A DNA stretch of 64,000 bases from Sodiomyces alkalinus F11 (GCF_003711515.1 NW_021167091.1:330340-394339), one strand, 5' to 3'; counted from the first letter of the stretch, positions 35,600 to 47,255 are shown. Notes: generated from the letters alone by a model not told the origin. Numbers and translations: made by a program.

Positions 35600-38500
35600 A
35601 CCCCCTACCCCGGGGCTATACCTAAAATATAATTATAGAGTAAAGTAAGCGTGGTATAGCCGCCTAAGATAAATAATTAGAATTATTTAGTAGAATATAA
35701 GGGGATAGCGGGATAGAGTATAATAGGCGTTTTATAACTATAGCGGGTATAATATACTAGTGGTAATAAAGCCCGGGTTAGATAAAAGGAAGAACCCGAT
35801 TTACTTAAGGGGATATAATTATAGGATAGTATAAAGGAGTAAGCGCGCCCTGCTTCATATATATAAGCGGTATAAGGCCGCTACGTTTATATAGTGTATA
35901 GATAAGGATTAGGCCTAGGCTATAATTAGAATCAGGATATAATAGTAGGAGATAAGCGTATAGATAATATACTTACTATACTATAAGGGAGGAGAGTAGG
36001 AGACCCCGATAAATAGTCTTACAGCGGAACCGAAGTGGTAGCGTACTATCCTAGTAAAAGACTTTAACCTAAAGAACCCCTTCTAGGATAGGTATAATAG
36101 ATATAAAAGATAATCGGAAGATCTGATTACGCTCGCGCACTAAGAGTAACTTAACTATATAACCCCGAAAGGATATATTACCAGGACCTTAGCCGATACT
36201 AATTAATAGTATAGCACGCTTAACCTTACCTAGGTTTTAGCGGACCTAACTTATATATACTAAGGGGACGATCTAGACCTAATAGGCTTAGACTATATAG
36301 CCTAGGTAATTAATATTAATATAACGTAGCCGTGCTAGCGTATCGCTAGTAAAGGATAGAGGTAAAGGAAGTTAGACTACGAAGCGGCCTAAAAAGAGGC
36401 CTAAAGGCTAGATTATAGAGAAATACCCTTTACCCCAGAAGTAATCGATTAGGTAGTAAACTAGATACTATAGGACCTTACTAATATCGCGGACGCTATA
36501 GCGCTACGCCGTAAACTAGCCGCCTTCCGTGATAGACCGCTATAGTAAACGCAGGAAATAGTAGAGGCGAATAAGGAGGTAATAAGGCTAATATAGCGCT
36601 ATTATAGGCGGAGGTCGTGTAGTAGGTAGAATAAACTGAAGGAGGCAGAAAGATATCGTGATATACTAGTTAGGATAGAGAAGCGGAAGAGCTAGCGTGG
36701 CGCTATTAATATAACGGTAGTAGACTAGAAAAGCCTCTAGGTATTATAACGCTAGGCCCGGATAACAAGCTATTAGCCGCTAGACCTCCTATCTATCCCG
36801 CCCCTATAGCGTAGCGCGGGCGGACTGGTTATAATAATATATAACGGAAAAGCGATAATCCTCGTAGCGAAGTTTTTCCCTCTACTATACTCTATAAAAA
36901 GCGGGCGTATCGGCGGCGCGCTAAGGACGGAGATAATACTACTTATATAAGAGGTCACGGAAGAAGAGGTTTAGTAGGTTATATAATAAATAGTAAAGTA
37001 AAAGGTACCCGGAGAGGATAGCCTACCGCACGGATTCCTACTCCCCTATAGCTAATTACTCTATAAATAACTAGTATAACCCTTCTCCGCGAGCCTTAAG
37101 ACCGTATATTTCCCGTAATAATACCGTATTATAGAGGTAGTAATACTTAAGAAACCGGGTAAACTAAAGGAAGCTTATATGATAGCCTTAGGGCAACGAC
37201 TAATATCACTCCTAAGCGCGATAGAGAAGGTCCTCGAGAAGATAATAGCAGGGAGAATCGCGATTATAACGGAGGAGTACCGACTCCTCCCGACCGGATA
37301 AATAGGTAATCGAAGATACTATAACACGATAGTAGCGGTTAAGGCTATTATAAAGGGAGTATACGCTATATAGGAGCGCGGCGGGGCTATAGCGTAATTA
37401 AAGCTTAATATTAAGGGCCCCTTTAATATAGTACTATAATAAAAACTCCTTAAAGTCCTCGCCTAATACGGCTTGCCGGATTAGGTTACGAAATAGACTT
37501 AGGTATACCTTATAGCGTCTATAGTACGCCTACGCTTTAACGGCGATACGGTATATTAGGTAGATATTTAGGCGGGAGTCCCCTAAGGATCGCCCCTTTC
37601 CCTAATTCTCTTTATACTATTTATCAGGACGCTTTACTAGGAATTAATCCGGATACCGTGGGTTATATAGTTAGCGTTACCGATAATACGAATATTATAG
37701 CCTTTAGAGGTAATAAGGCCGTACTACGGGCGTACCTTAAATAGGTATAGTAAGTCTATTAAGGCTAGTTATAAAGGAGCGGACTATAATTTAAGCCACG
37801 AAAGTATAAGCTTCTCCACTTTATAAGAAAATAAGACCCGTTACCGCTTTAGCTCCGTTTTAAGGGCGTACCGGCGCCGTAAGTTAGAGAGATAGAGGTC
37901 TTAGGGGTTATCCTTAACTAGAAGCTTATATCCGTCCATATATCCGGAAACTTAAAGCTAAACTCCTTACCTAAAAATACGCCCTTATACGCCTTATAGC
38001 GCTAGTATAGGGGTATTATATTAAGGACGCGTGTAAACTATACTAAATAGTAGTCCGGAGCGTTATACTATACACGGCCCCGGCCTTCTATACGATAACG
38101 GGAAAAGGGGAAAAGCTAAGCGGAGTCCCAAAAGGACTAGCTAATAAGTAAGCGTAATACTTATATATTATTACAGGCGTATATTAGGCTATTACTATAA
38201 AGGTGGTTAAGATAAAAGCGGGGGTCCCCCCCCTTAACTTATACTATAACGCCTTAACCGCGTAAGCGGTATTACGGGTAAAAGGCACCTAGATAGAGTA
38301 AGCGATACTTTAGGTATAATAAGTAGCCGAAGCGGCTATATAGTATAGAAAACGTAGGGGAGGGGTTAGGCCTTACTTAAGGTTTTAGGGGGTATAAACG
38401 TAGGAGGTTAAGTCCTAGCTCCTCGGAAGGGAGTTAGCCTAACGCCTCTACGAGGAATAGGTATACCGGTAAAAGCGTACCTCGCTACGCTAATATAGTA

Positions 38501-38930
38501 GCGTGGCCGTAGTATAAACGCCCTAATTTAACCGCGTAGCGCTTAGGAAGTATAAGGGCCTTATAAAACTATAGAGTTTTATCCTTACCTAGATTCGGAT
38601 AAAGAAAAGAGGCCTTCGCCACTTCCTCTTTATAAGAGGTATACCGGACATGGTAACACCGCGCTATTAGTACGCCGATAGAGGGCCGAAGATAGCGGAA
38701 TATATCGCGTTATAGTACCGGGATATATTAGGGGAGATATAAGAGCGCCTTACGGCCGATACGGGCGCGCGCCTACTAATAAAATAAGACTAGCTCTTAG
38801 CGCTCAGGAGTAAAGAAACCGCAGGGAAAGTCGCGAAGTGGTTCCTATAAACCGGGCGCCTCCCGGACTTCTAACTAGCACGATAACTAGAATCGGAGGC
38901 GTAATAAAGCCCCCGTAGCGCTAAAACCTT
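35600..38930 (+). pseudogene. LINE D ORF2: endonuclease, reverse transcriptase, C-terminal zinc region
   Basis: Endonuclease: LVKDFNLKNPF near 36055-36090 (GDFN to KDFN). RT: LISLLSAIEKVLEKIIAGRI near 37200-37260, LNIKGPFNIVL near 37405-37435, a GSPLSLILFILFIRTLY box near 37585-37635, and SVTDDTNIIAF near 37670-37700, which keeps Asp-Asp. The C-terminal region near 38570-38700 has GLRHFLFIRGIP and then ADRGPKIAEYI, matching the Cys/His-rich end of Tad-like ORF2. Stops are at Gln and Trp codons. Confidence 0.8.
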
Positions 38931-38950
38931 AGGTATATACACGGGAAGGT

Positions 38951-40379
38951 AAAAATAGCTATAAAAGGAATAAGTAGAGAGAGAGTAAGATATTTATTAA
39001 TAGCCGCTATATAGCCGCGCTATAAGCGCGCTATAACCCTATTTACTCCTTATCTATATACTTATCGGACTTATTATTATCGTTATCGGAGCTAATCGCT
39101 CTACTATCCACTAGGATAACCTTATCCTTACCTTTACCCTTATCCTTAGTAGCTAAGGCTGTAGGGTCTGCTAATAAAGGGACGGGAATACCCTATAAGG
39201 CGTGTTAGTAACGGGGTTAATATAGGGGAGGCGCGGGGTAACTTATAAGGTAAGCGAGGATAAGCTCTAATATCTCGCCGTTATAAGCGTAGCTACTACT
39301 ATAATTCTACGGGGGCGCGGCGGTAAGGGCGGCGACTATACTAATACTACTAGCCCGGTAAAAGACGGCGCGGTACGCCCGGAGGGCGCGAGTCTAATAG
39401 GTAGCCGCCTATTAGTGCTTACGGATATTCTATGATAGGATTGATAATAAGGATATAATGTATGTAGTATAACGGAGAAAAGGGAAAACCTATAAAGGGT
39501 ATTAAGACGGCGTAGGCGGCGGCGGCTGCGGTAATAAGGGCGGTAACGGCGTTATTATAGGGGGGGGGGAACCTAGTGAGAGGATTAGCGGAGTAAAGGC
39601 GTACCGGGGGCGTAGCGGGGATAAACTAGGGTATAATAGCTACTACTATAATTACTATTAATATATTTAATATAATAAGCGCCCGCTCCTAAGTCGAGTT
39701 AGTAGATATAATATAACGGGGGCGTAGCGGGAGCGTAGCGAGAATATAATAGGATTATTTACCGGGCGGGTTTTAATAAAGGGGCGCTTAGTAGGTACGG
39801 GCTAAAAAGACGATATAAGAGACGTAAGGGGATACGCGGGTAGTAGGAGTAGATATAGGCGCGGACTATACCGGGTTAGAATATAAAACTAGGGTGTAGA
39901 GCGGGCGCGGCGATAATAGAGCGGGGAACTTATAGTAAAAGGCTAAGGGGTAGCCGGCCCTTTACTCTCATAGGCGCTGGTACCGGCTCCCCTTTTAGTA
40001 ATAGAGGTCTGATTACTAGGTATCTAGAGGGGTAGGGGAGTCAGACTAAGGGGCGTTACGGGGGCGGATTAGGGGCGGCGTGAGGACGGTATAACCCGGG
40101 ACCTTATTAGATCCCCTACTATATAGCCGAATAGTACCGGGGGATCCCGTATAGGAGTTCTAGGGCCGTACTTATACCGTACCGACTATATAAAACTTAC
40201 CTTAAAAACGATAGCTTAAAGAAGGAAAAAAGGAAAGGAGGAAAAGAGAGGAAAAGAGGGAGGTTTATAAGAAAAGGGAGCGGCGGATTAGCCCTACGAG
40301 TTACTACACCTTCTAGGGAACGGTAGCCACGCCCGGCCTATACTATAGCGTCTACCCCGGAGAGCCTACGTAGCGCGAG
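38951..40379 (-). pseudogene. Unassigned decayed region with an Ala/Pro-rich minus-strand frame
   Basis: No transposon motif was found. On the minus strand one frame gives NNAVTALITAAAAAYAV near 39490-39545, AALTAAPP and LAYLISYPAPPLY near 39190-39330, then LADPTALATKDKGKGKDKVI and a Ser/Asp/Asn/Lys-rich end at about 39030. The low-complexity Ala/Pro part and charged tail could belong to a gag-like or ORF1-like protein. The part from 40060 to 40379 holds purine-rich sequence (GGAAAAAAGGAAAGGAGG near 40225) and nothing else I can name. Confidence 0.3.
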
Positions 40380-40450
40380 NNNNNNNNNNNNNNNNNNNNN
40401 NNNNNNNNNNNNNNNNNNNNNNNNNNNNNNNNNNNNNNNNNNNNNNNNNN
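40380..40450. other. Assembly gap of 71 N
   Basis: A run of N next to a C homopolymer (GCGCCCCCCCCCCCCC). Elements may be misjoined across it. Confidence 0.98.
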
Positions 40451-40860
40451 GCGCCCCCCCCCCCCTATAAAAAGGAGGGAGGGTATAAAGGATACTATAG
40501 TAAGGGGAGAATAACCTCGTTAGATCCGGAATAAAGGAAAGGACGGCGGCGAGTAACTATAGCGATAGCGTACCGAGGGCGCGTATAACCCGACACGGCA
40601 CCTACTAAACTAACTAGCTAACCCCTGTTAGCTACTAGCCCGGAGGTAAGATCCGGTTTTCGAATAGCGATAAACACGGGGCCGTGGAGCGATACCGTAG
40701 CGGCCACGTATAATAGAACTGCTTATATAATAAGAGCGTAGGGGTTTTATCTATTAACAGTTTCCCCTCGAGAATTAGAGAAGGACTATTACCTAGGTGG
40801 CTAGCCTAGCTTAGCTAAGCGAGAGTAGAGTAATAAATAATAATAATAATAATAATATAT
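40451..40860 (+). repeat. U-like repeat, diverged, ending in (AAT)n
   Basis: GTTAGCTACTAGCCCGGAGG and the following AAGATCCGG resemble 26620-26650 of repeat U. A CCTAGGTGGCTAG stretch and an AAT microsatellite at 40832-40857 follow where U has its AATAAT tail. Similarity between the blocks is weak, so it is a relative rather than a copy. Confidence 0.5.
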
Positions 40861-40879
40861 AGCGGGCCTTTATAAGATA

Positions 40880-41436
40880 CTATCCTTAAAGATATTAAAT
40901 GTCTAGGCTAATATAGGTAAAAGGGAGGGAGGTTTTACGTAGGCTTATAGCGATTAAGGCATCCTCTTAGGAATAGCTATAGCGGACCTATTATTTAGAA
41001 TAGGACTTAATAAACCTCTAAACGCTTTTATAGATACTATCCTAGAAGTAGTTAGCGGCGAGGCGATAGTAAGCACCCTATTTTCCTTGGTATCCGGATT
41101 CGTTATAGGCTCTCCTAATCAGGTTAACCTAGGCGTCCTTATTATTAATCTAGCGTTTAGGGGTTAAATTGGCCTTAGTTACTCGGGTCTATAATAGTGT
41201 ATCCTTAAGGAATACACGGGTAGCCCTATCTTTAACTTTATAGGCTTTCTTAGTATCTATTCCTCTAAGCACGCGAAAGTTTATTAAAAAGGTGGCTACT
41301 TCTCGGGAAAACTAACTCTAGGAGAGGTCTTTATCGAGGATATTTTTAGCTAGGGTAGGGTTATCGAACTACTTCTCGGCTTTTGTAAAGAAGATTCTAT
41401 TATCCACGAAATCGTCTAAATCTTTTTCGGTATTAT
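40880..41436 (-). pseudogene. Unrecognised minus-strand decayed frame, Asp/Lys/Arg-rich
   Basis: Through a handful of stops one frame gives YNNNTEKDLDDFVDNRIFFT, KAEKQFDNPTLAKNILDKD, EVATFLINFRVLRGIDTKKA and RRAYNESGYQGKQGAYYRLA, ending near 40900. The even mix of residues and the low stop number compared with other frames suggest it was coding. No motif of RT, integrase or transposase is visible. It stops at a sharply different CA-rich island at its 5' side. Confidence 0.4.
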
Positions 41437-41880
41437 TATTGTAACTGGATGAAGACGTAGTGGCACCAGATCGTCAAGACAAAGATCAGACAAAGAGGTC
41501 AGTCCAGCGAAACCACGATGCATAACCAAAACATAACCAACACCGCTATAACCTTTAGCGAAGAAGTAGATCAGTAGTCACTATTCTGATCAGGGCAACG
41601 TAAGTTAAACTGGAAAGATACCTTAAACGTAGAATAAGTAATTATAAAAGAGGATAATAATTATATAATAATCCCTTAATAGGGACGTCCCGAGCCTGTC
41701 CTTAATATATATATAGGCAGCGGATCCAGCGGCCTTAAAAGGGGGGTTATATAACCGTCTGCCGAACCACACTAACGCCGTATCTACGCGGTTATAATAC
41801 GGCCCTAGTTATCTCGATTACGCCCTTATAGCGTAGATAACTCCTAAAAATAAGTAGATATAAGTCAATAAACTAAGTAA
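41437..41880. other. CA/TG-rich island, possibly a solo LTR or a young insertion
   Basis: From about 41437 to 41640 CpA and TpG reappear in number (CACCAGATCGTCAAGACAAA; AACCAAAACATAACCAACACC), unlike both sides. TGTAACTGGATGAAGACG at 41440 could be an LTR start, but no matching second copy or terminal CA with duplication was found in the window. Bases 41640-41880 hold TATATATATAGG and a GC-rich patch, with nothing identifiable. Confidence 0.35.
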
Positions 41881-42479
41881 AAAGCTATCATATACCCTTA
41901 TTCCTTTAATCATCCCGTCCTCCACGTATACCTGATTAGGGATCCTCTTAGTTCTAGTTCCTCCGTATATACTATTCCCTTACTATCTTCACCGACTATT
42001 TCCTCGAGATATCTCTTATCTAATCCTCTATATATACCTCTACTTACGCTTTTATAAGGTTCTTCCTCCGACTATATAGTTAGGCTTATTAGCCTTCCTA
42101 GCCTCTTAATTAGCGGTAGCCTTATCTGCCTCCTATTTAATCCCCGCGTTATAACGAAGCTATCCTTCCTAAGGTATAAATTAGGAAATCGACGTTAGAA
42201 ACGCTTACCGTGATTAGCTAACTGGCTTCGGCGCTTACTATAATTAGCTAGTAAATATCTAATAAGGCTCTTCGTTTATTATTAGGTAGTGGGCGGAGTC
42301 GTGATTTTATAATAAAGGAAAATAAAAGGAGGTAGCTATAAATAGCTATAAAGGCAGGTTAAATAGTCGTGATTACTTTATTAGAGACGCCTCCCTTAAC
42401 TTATAAAAGCTATAAGCCGCTTAGTTAACGTCTCTGCTTATCTATCTCTTAAGTATAAAAGATATAGGATCCCCGGCTC
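41881..42479. other. Gene-free stretch with weak coding signal on both strands
   Basis: The minus strand can be read as QEARKANKPNYIVGG followed by a Lys/Arg/Gln-rich run, the plus strand as a Ser/Leu-rich run. Neither is convincing. No repeat partner was seen in the window. Confidence 0.3.
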
Positions 42480-43800
42480 TTCGTTCCTCTTCTTCTAAGT
42501 AATATCATCACTTCTATAGTTATCTTTACCGATAATACTATCACTATAATAACTTCCTAACTTCTCGAATATATACTATAGCTTTTAAGTATATAATTAG
42601 AGTATTAAACGAAGCGGAACCGTCTAAACGTAAGAAGGCCGTTAGCAGATAAGAATCCGTTAAGCCTATTCCGTGGTTTTAGTCTAAAACGCGTCTAATA
42701 AGGGGTACTCCTAATAAGTATAACGTTTAGGTAACGCCTATAGATATAACTATAAGTTTTCCTTCCTTATTTCTCGTGGTTACCCTAATTAGGGCGTGCT
42801 AACTTCGGTGCTAAGGTTAATACTTACGTCGGTTAGTTCGAGGTAGCTAGTAAGGACGGCGTTTTATATATCGAGCTCGACGTCCTATCTTTAGTTATTA
42901 ATTCAGATACCCGGCTTACTATTATAAACCGGTTTTAGGATATTTTATTAAATATTACTAACCTGGACGTAGAATAGGCTTTATTTAGGGAAATACGTGA
43001 CTTCTTTAAAACGCCCTTATTCCGCCGTCGTATTTTTGTGGCTAAGGATCTCGCGGGTCCCTGGAGAGAGTATATTATAAAGATCGTGACGAGGCCTTAC
43101 GCCGTTAGGGCACTTATCGTGCAGGTATATAGCGTAGTTAATAAGGTGCCCTGCTAGTGCTACGAAGAATACTAGATAGCTATAATAGATCGGGTTAATA
43201 ATAAGATCACGTACCTATTCTAAAAGTGCGTCTTCTTACCGTAGAATCCACGCTTCCTCGACTACGCTAACTATCTATTCTATAAGTCTACTTACACGTT
43301 CCGAGATAAGGGCCTCTGTAAGGAGTTCTAGTAGGCTAAGTATAAGATTAGCTAGCCCGATAATAATCACCCCGGCTTTAAACACTATAATCCCCTCCCT
43401 AAGGATAACTTAGTGCTACCATAGTCTTTCTATAATAATAAACGATACCCGATTCACTCCCCTCGGACCGGCGTTTTCCTGGTTAATATAACCACTATAG
43501 GCTATAAGATTACTCGCCAGATACGCTAGGCTTATAGCGGTAAGACCTCTAAGGCTTACGATAGCTTACTTAGTCTTATCCTAATACTCTTAGCTTAGTA
43601 TAGAAAGGAGGTAGATAGGTATTATAATATTATCCGTAAGGCTAAGGAGGTGCCTAACCGGAAGGAAATAGTTATCTACTAGACTATTCTGCTTCCTAAG
43701 GGGGCTTAGGTCTAGCGCCGGGTTTCTAAGAAGTACGGGCCTAAAGAAGGTAACTATAAAAGCGACCCTAACCTAAAAACTAAGTTATTTACTTAATAGG
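42480..43800 (+). pseudogene. Decayed gene of unknown function with a degraded Cys-rich domain
   Basis: From about 42800 one plus-strand frame runs to 43795 with only Gln/Trp-type stops. Recognisable pieces are FEVASKDGVLYIELDVLSLV, LFREIRDFFKTPLFRRRIFV, RALIVQVYSVVNKVPC-stop-CYEEY, KCVFLPQNPRFLDYANYLF and YKSTYTFRDKGLCKEF, then basic YNIIRKAKEVPNRKEIVIY and KKYGPKEGNYKSDP. The Cys pattern (PCxxC, C, then YANY and TYTF where C would be expected) resembles the small zinc-binding DUF3716-type domain of fungal proteins, but that is only a suggestion. It has no RT, integrase or gag motif. RIP acts on duplicated DNA, so a second copy probably exists elsewhere. The part 42480-42800 is in a different frame. 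Confidence 0.5.
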
Positions 43801-43809
43801 GTGCTTTAT

Positions 43810-43832
43810 AATTAGGGGAATAGGTAGTAAGG
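43810..43832 (+). repeat. 23 bp direct repeat, first copy
   Basis: AATTAGGGGAATAGGTAGTA plus AGG is repeated exactly at 43989-44011, 179 bases downstream. It lies just after the decayed gene. Confidence 0.85.
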
Positions 43833-43988
43833 ATAAGTACGCGGTTTATAGGGTAGCTTTTAGGGAAGGGAATTAGATAGTTGATTATATAAATAATATA
43901 ACTCTAACAGGTAAACGGGATTTCTATAAAGTGACGTTCCCTAATACTTAGGGTATTACCCTTTTCGCGAGAACTTTATAATAGGTTT

Positions 43989-44011
43989 AATTAGGGGAAT
44001 AGGTAGTAAGG
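43989..44011 (+). repeat. 23 bp direct repeat, second copy
   Basis: Exact copy of 43810-43832. The interval between them contains no gene. The sequence from 44012 to 44326 is also gene-free, pyrimidine-rich at 44040-44090. Confidence 0.85.
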
Positions 44012-44329
44012 TTAGGGGAAAAATGTATAAAAGGAGGTCTTCTTCGTGGCTTATCTTCTTCTCTTTTCCTTCTCTTTATAATAATCCGTTTTCTACTCTA
44101 TATAAGTAGACTCCACGGGCTTATCTACCGATAAAGCCCTTATAAGAAGAATAAGATTGATAGGTAGCGGCCGGTAGTCGCTTAATTAGACTAATAAAAC
44201 TAGGGAATTCCCGGGTTTTCCGGTTTTTATTATTAGTACCGCCGTCGTTATTATAATATTACGTTTTTCTTTATTAGGGGTTTTTCTAGCGGGGCTGTTA
44301 ACGCCGTTGACTTAGTGTCTTGAAGGAAA

Positions 44330-45600
44330 TTCCGCGCCTAAGGGCCTAGGGGCGGTAAGGAGGGGGGGAGGGGAAGAACTTCCGGTTTAGGGCTTCGGTC
44401 TTCTTTACGTGTATAGTTACCGGGTAACCGCTATCGTCTTAGTATAATAGTAGCACTAATAGAGGGCCCGGTAATACGCCCCCTTTAATTTATATCTATT
44501 TCTATAGCCGTTAAAGAAGGCTATTATCCTTCCCGGTTAAGTAGAGTAGGTACCGCTAGTATACCCGTTTCGTTACCGCCACGGCCTTATCTCGGCGCCT
44601 CTCCGCTTCCTAGAACTTATCCTATCGGTTCCGGGACTTCCTGGATATATATCTACGGTAAAGGCGCCTTACTTCCTAGGTAAGGGCGGTTAGCTTTATA
44701 TTCTACTAAAGGGTAAATAGGCGTTTAGGGGTACCCCTACGGCGGCGCGGCCCGGCCTTATCGGCTATAATTATAAGTTCTACTATTAGGTTATCTGGTA
44801 CTAAGTCGATATCTTCTAGTAATATAAGGGGGCTAGTCTACTATAGCCGCGTAGTAATAAGCTAGGGGACCTATAAGGGGTCGAAGTCTTTCTAGACCTA
44901 ATAAGGCCCGGCTAAGTCTCGCGGTAGTATTGTCGCGGTAATCAGCGAGGTATCTATCTTTATTAGGATTCGGGCCGTCTATAAGTAATAGTTAGACCCG
45001 ATAATAGTCTTATCCGGGCCGCTAAAGTCGTAGCGGAGCCCTTATATTACCTATATAAGGTCGATAATACTAGTATACCGGCCCGGGCAGTATTAGGTAG
45101 TTATTCCGGGGGGGGGTTACTAGGTTAAGGTTCTACCGGGTTATAAGAGTAAGCAGTATATCGGCTTAGGGGTAGTACCGTGGTGGCTATAATTATAGGG
45201 GGTAGTATAGGTTAAAGTCCCCTATAAGGACGTATCGGCCCCGTAGCGGTGCCGTGTTAAATATATCTTATAAGGGCGTATTCTAGGGGATCCTAGCTAA
45301 CTAGTAATTCTCTAAGTAAATTAACTAGATTATAAGGGTATTATCTCCGGTCCCGAATATAACCGCGTAGATATCGCGGTAGGCCCGCCACGTCTATATA
45401 TATAACGGGTATCTCTTATAGATATATAGGAGGGCTTAGCCTCCTCCCTATATTAGCTAGTATACCCCTTAGGAGGGGTATATAGGGCTTTTTATAAAAC
45501 GGTTAAGGCCGGGTTCCTAAATTACTATTATATCATACTTAGCACGGCACCGGAGCAGTAACTCCTACTACGCCTAACTCCTCCCTATATTCTACGAAAA
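44330..45600 (-). pseudogene. LINE A copy 3 ORF2, endonuclease portion
   Basis: The minus-strand reading matches copy 1 over 150-1425: endonuclease motifs GDFNL near 45210-45240 and the degraded SDH box near 44990-45010, then the pre-RT linker KAEVL-RKF near 44370-44400. No RT follows. Confidence 0.8.
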
Positions 45601-45759
45601 GATATAGATTTCTATTAATTAAAGGGGGGGGGGGGGGTTTTAAGATAATATACCCGGTATAACCGGGGTCTAGCTTTAGGGTTCCTACTACGGTATCTTA
45701 TCGGCCCCGCGGGGGATTATATAAGCGCTTATTAAGCCTAGTATCGGGGAGCCCTCCTA

Positions 45760-47000
45760 TCCCCTAGTCCTTTTTAGGGGCTAACCCCTACCTTTACGGA
45801 GGGGTTGGTCTTAGTCCTAGGCGATAATAATTAGGGGGAAGATCTACGGCTACCGCGGGTATACCGCTTTAGTCTAGCGGGTAATATCGAAGTCCCTAGC
45901 TTAGTACTTATACGCTTCGCGGGTCTTCTTAGCTTTTTTCTTTAATAATCGGTATAAATCGTTAAAGGTATTATAGTCTCCGGTATAGGCGGTATAGTAG
46001 CGGGGGCGCCCTAGCACTATAGCTTTATAATATCCTAGGCCTTAGGGGTACGCCGATTCGGGCTTAGCGTAGTAATAGTATACCCTCTCCGCTATAAGGT
46101 AGCTATTCGCTTAGTAGCCGAAGTATAAGTATTTATAGTACCTTAGGGGGCTAAGGTTAGGATCGTATAGCTTATAGATATAGCTACCCCCTTTAAAAAG
46201 GAGGGTATTCCGGATAAGGCTTATTACCTTTTCTAGCGAAGCCGATTCGATAAGAAGAAGCGCTACCTTACCGGTATTACGGCGGAGTACTCGTTATTAT
46301 ACTCGGATAATTTTTACCTCGGGGTTTATATCTTATAAGGATACTAATAGGTTTTCTTCGGATAAGGCGTTAAGGGCCTCCTAGGAGATAGCCTTAACTA
46401 GCGTAGGGTAAGTATATATAGCTAGGGTAGCTCCTTTACTAAAGGCCTTCTTAACTTATTATTCCTTATAGGTAGCCTACTATTATACCCTTTTAGTAAA
46501 GGTAAGGTAGATATCTTTACTCGGTAGCTTTTATACCGTTACGGTATCGTGTCGGGTAATTATAGTATTTATAGCTTAGATAATTTTCTTTAGGGTCCTA
46601 GCTTTAAGGGGCTAATCTTTAAGGAGGGTTCCTTAGCAGATAATTAATTCCCAGTAATACTTAGCGGGGATTACTTTAAAAGGGGCGGGGTCCTATAACG
46701 GTACCGTTACGGGAGCCCGGGCTATAATATTAGCCTAAGTCTTTTTCGTGCCGCTTATTCTTTTTCGGAGTTCCTCTCGGATAACGTAACGGATAATAAG
46801 CATATAGGTATACTAGCGGTATCGCGCCGGCGTCTTTACGGGTACTATATACTATAATTAATTCCTTTACTAGCTCTATAACCTATTCGATTATATTTCT
46901 TATTAGCTAGTAAGGCCTGAAGTTCTGCCTTAATCTTAGTTATTCTTGGTTCCGGGGGGCGTGGTAGTCCTTTTTCGGTCTTATATTAGTTCCGGGCTAC
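45760..47000 (-). pseudogene. LINE A ORF1 with two to three destroyed zinc knuckles
   Basis: Minus-strand frame: ALLLIESASLEKVISLIRNT near 46210-46290, FKGGSYIYKLYDPNLSPLRY, then a knuckle array YYKYLYFGYQANSYLIAERV, YYYYAKPESAYP and YYTAYTGDYNTFNDLY between about 45970 and 46170. Every Cys and several His of the CX2CX4HX4C units are Tyr. A Lys-rich LLKKKAKKTREAYKY follows. The pattern is what CpA to TpA on the template strand produces, since TGC becomes TAC and CAC becomes TAC. Confidence 0.75.
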
Positions 47001-47233
47001 GTCCCGCCACGGGTAAGGGGGGGAACGCTCGTATTACGAAAAGTAGATCTATTACGAATTCTGCGTGGTTAAGGTCGGGATAATACTATTCTATATTTCT
47101 TCCGGCTATACCGTAGCGCCGGTATTATAGTGTCGCTATAATAGTATCCCGGGAGGGAAGCGGTAATTATAATCTCCGTCTCGGTGGTTTTATCGATTTT
47201 ACTCCTATTACGCGCCCGTGGTTAATAGGCGTG

Positions 47234-47255
47234 TTTTTTTTTTTAAAAAAAAAAA
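47234..47255. repeat. Perfect T11-A11 palindrome
   Basis: Eleven T are followed by eleven A, then a C run. It lies at the border between inverted LINE A and copia E, so it may be a tail or a junction scar. Confidence 0.9.

Larger units (their letters stand above)
34929..38950 (+). mobile_element. LINE D, 3' portion (rest of ORF1 and ORF2)
   Basis: ORF1 resumes in frame at 34929, followed by ORF2 with endonuclease, RT and C terminus to about 38930. The sequence is a different family from LINE A, B and C, as motif wording differs at each domain. No A-tail is evident at the 3' end. Confidence 0.8.
44326..47230 (-). mobile_element. LINE A copy 3, inverted 5' part (ORF1 and endonuclease)
   Basis: Bases 44326-45754 are the inverted counterpart of 1-1425, including the poly-C stretch near 45625-45640 and the CCCCGCGGGG context. 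To the right the copy adds ORF1, which copy 1 lacks because of the window edge. It is cut at 44326, just before the RT, by unrelated sequence. Confidence 0.85.

Noticed and set aside
36773..36958. Minus-strand open frame of 61 codons
   Set aside because: Opposite LINE D ORF2 between endonuclease and RT; no family motif.
45625..45640. Long G/C homopolymers, considered as G-quadruplex or telomere-like elements
   Set aside because: They occur at the same position in each LINE A copy and are plain homopolymers, several next to N gaps; no telomere repeat unit is seen.
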